64,000 bases of DNA from Micromussa lordhowensis. Taxonomy: Eukaryota > Cnidaria > Anthozoa > Scleractinia > Lobophylliidae. Location: NCBI GenBank assembly GCA_964020085.1, contig OZ026599.1, positions 38,378,437 to 38,442,436 on the forward strand, read 5' to 3'. The translations under genes were made by a program, and so were the position numbers. The first letter of the stretch is position 1. Each line of letters starts with the position of its first letter. A model generated the notes under the pieces. That model made no database searches. It saw only the letters and a list, made by a program, of their open reading frames with translations, and was not told where the DNA came from. Below are positions 62,606-64,000 of the stretch, piece by piece.

Positions 62606-63292
62606 CTACACAATGTCTGCAGATATACTTACCGGGCTTAAAGGTAAGTAATCGTGGAAACTATCCTCAAATCTATTAAAACGTTTTTCAAGGCATACGC
62701 GTTTTCTTGCTTTTAGCCCAGGTTTCGATAGCATGCCTTTTGACCTGTCGGGCAATGGCCGTTTTATAGTGGGAGACTTTGGCAGTGGCTTCGAAGGAAG
62801 TACTGTAGGTAGTTTGCACCAGGGTTTCGGGCCATCAGAACCTTTGAAGTGAAGGCTGCATACGCGTGTTCCGGCTTTTGGAACTAAGTTTTTGCGAACA
62901 ATTTGTAACTTCCTAATCCATTGTCGTCTCAGTTGTAAGTCAAGGGGCAGTCTATGCAATTTCACTGGCTTTCCATTTACAACTTTTCCTCTAAAACTGT
63001 GGCATAATGGCACACAACAATACAAAGTACCTCGAGGGACCCGGACTCGTGACTCGCCGGCCGGGGTCACTCCAGCTCGTTTCGCATTCTCCACTCTGGC
63101 CACTAGCTCCCCTTTAGTGCCTGACACTTTTAGTCCGTGATTTTTTAGCCATTGCTGTAGTTCAAGCTTCTTCCAGGCTTTATGGAACTGATCGCTGTTG
63201 GCATCGACAAACTCCGCCATTACTTTTGCACGCGTTGGAAGATCTGTACTTACCACAGCCTCGCCTTGGCGATAATTCAGCCCAGTCTCCAT
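62606..63292 (-). CDS. SAP-THAP DNA-binding exon of the transposase
   Basis: Starts at ATG 63292 inside the right terminal repeat. The first about 75 residues are the same SAP-containing sequence as the YqaJ protein, with one visible change (Leu for Pro in NHGLKVSG). A THAP zinc finger follows: CCVPLCHS, KLHRLPLDLQLRRQWIRKL, VCSLHF. After it come basic segments (KPLPKSPTIKRPLPDRSK, GLKARKRVCLEKR). A good donor (CCG then GTAAGT) near 62636 suggests splicing to the DDE exon at 61560-62560. A longer open frame reaches 63388, but that part belongs to the flanking LINE. THAP domains bind the ends of their own transposon in P- and IS4EU-type elements. Confidence 0.82.
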   Translation of the reverse strand: METGLNYRQGEAVVSTDLPTRAKVMAEFVDANSDQFHKAWKKLELQQWLKNHGLKVSGTKGELVARVENAKRAGVTPAGESRVRVPRGTLYCCVPLCHSFRGKVVNGKPVKLHRLPLDLQLRRQWIRKLQIVRKNLVPKAGTRVCSLHFKGSDGPKPWCKLPTVLPSKPLPKSPTIKRPLPDRSKGMLSKPGLKARKRVCLEKRFNRFEDSFHDYLPLSPVSISADIV

Positions 63293-63319
63293 TGCGCGCG
63301 GTTTATCCTGGGAAAGGAC

Positions 63320-63962
63320 TATAGAGAAAACGTCAACCAACGCCTTTCGAGCTCTCTGGGTCGAGTTTCGTTTTGAAAAGAAAAGCAATATTATCTGTGG
63401 AATAATCTACAGACAACATAACTCTCCAGAGAGCCTTTCAGGCATATTCTGATGAGGCCCTCGAGATATTTAGTCAGTCCGACAAAACAATTTACATAAG
63501 GGGCGGCCCGCCCATTATGTAAATTGTTTTTCAACATAAACCTCCTCAATGCCGAAACATGCAATTTTACCAACGAGTTTGTGCTCACCTTACAAAGCTA
63601 TTCTTTCATTCCAACGATTGATAAACCAACTAGATAGAGTCAGATAATATTTTTGCAAATAAATATTGCGGAAAAATCACTAGTAGAAACATCATCTCGG
63701 ATATAAGCGATCACTACTCTCAATTTTGCTTGACAGAATTCTCCTGTGAAACGGATTACCCTAAAAAGACTATGATACGTGACTTCTCTAGGTTTTCAGG
63801 AGAGGACTTTAACTCTGAATAAGCGCAAGTCGATTTGGGATCGATTTTTGCGAGAACGCAAGGAAATGTTGATATTGCTTTTTCAAACTGGTTAATAAAC
63901 ATGCTCCGCTTAAACCTCTATCAAAGCGTAAATTTAAGAAATCCTTAAAACCCTGGATTACC
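63320..63962 (+). mobile_element. LINE endonuclease region, right part of the interrupted copy
   Basis: Resumes with EKTSTNAFRALWVEFRFEKK, then CGIIYRQHNSPES, a frame change, SDKTIYI, then FNINLLNAETCNFTNEF and FIPTIDKPTR, then SRNIISDISDHYSQFCLTEF and KHAPLKPLSKRKFKKSLKPW. The gap-free order with 57740-58090 shows one LINE copy split by the transposon. Frameshifts and stops make it dead. At 63490-63529 a hairpin (ACAATTTACATAA / TTATGTAAATTGT) appears to be a small insertion. Confidence 0.82.
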
Positions 63963-63963
63963 T

Positions 63964-64000
63964 AGCCTGCGAAAACAGCCGTCCTTCTTCGCTCCCGGCC
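63964..64000. mobile_element. Start of another inserted repeat at the window edge
   Basis: The LINE frame (KSLKPWIT) stops being readable and CCTGCGAAAACAGCCGTCCT begins, which looks like the end of a different repeat. Only 37 bases are visible. Confidence 0.4.

Larger units (their letters stand above)
58091..63319. mobile_element. Two-gene DNA transposon (SAP/THAP/DDE transposase plus SAP/SWIM/YqaJ), probably IS4EU/ISL2EU-like
   Basis: Both ends read GTCCTTTCCCAGGATAAACC and onward; the left end is split after nine bases by another element and resumes at 59057. The inverted repeats extend about 250 bp (59048-59298 against 63319-63069) with very few differences. Flanks are TA on both sides (58089-58090 and 63320-63321; AT is also possible because of the junction sequence). 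Removing the element with one TA restores the LINE endonuclease frame. Two convergent genes lie inside. A DDE_4-type transposase together with a YqaJ nuclease is, to my knowledge, the pattern of the IS4EU/ISL2EU group of eukaryotic transposons; that name is an inference. Original length without the two nested insertions would be about 4.0 kb. Confidence 0.82.

Noticed and set aside
63293..63388. Longer N-terminus for the SAP-THAP protein
   Set aside because: The extra residues come from the antisense of the flanking LINE; the terminal repeat ends at 63319 and ATG 63292 matches the start used by the partner gene.

Overview
The window is animal nuclear DNA, AT-rich, with compact GT-AG-split genes in a dense background of small inverted-repeat transposons. 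Gene content (BMS1, POLR2H/RPB8, membrane-anchored DUF885 proteins, an ADAMTS ending in a Cys-rich GCY...FYGECW module) and the hairpin repeats suggest an anthozoan cnidarian, most likely a stony coral; the species is inferred, not proven.

Layout. 1-2224 (-): 5' part of BMS1, running off the left edge. 2531-4798 (+): POLR2H, complete in three exons and head-to-head with BMS1 across a 306-bp shared promoter region. 7949-15847 (+) and 18122-27532 (-): two DUF885 metallopeptidase-like paralogs, tail to tail, each with eight coding exons and identical lengths for exons 2-7, so they arose by duplication of an already split gene. 27533-32997: gene-free repeat region with a dead LINE, a tandem fold-back MITE and a SINE broken by two insertions. 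32998-53902 (-): an ADAMTS gene spread over about 21 kb in at least 23 coding exons (prodomain, HExxHxxGxxHD metalloprotease, disintegrin-like, TSP1, Cys-rich, spacer, further TSP1 repeats, GCY domain). 53903-57740: intergenic, with one LINE 3' fragment.

57740-64000 is a transposon nest. A LINE endonuclease frame is cut at 58090 by a 5.2-kb DNA transposon (58091-63319) carrying two convergent genes: SAP-SWIM-YqaJ (+) and SAP-THAP / DDE transposase (-). Its terminal inverted repeats themselves encode the SAP domain, so both proteins begin with the same N-terminus. This transposon was in turn hit by a 948-bp element with 25-bp terminal repeats and 9-bp target duplications, and by a 235-bp MITE that breaks the YqaJ frame. 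The LINE frame resumes at 63320 and is interrupted again at the right edge.

The cellular genes do not form one pathway. BMS1 (ribosome assembly) and POLR2H (RNA polymerase subunit) are housekeeping genes sharing a promoter region. The DUF885 pair and the ADAMTS are independent genes for membrane-bound or secreted proteins. All gene models come from reading exons and splice sites by eye.
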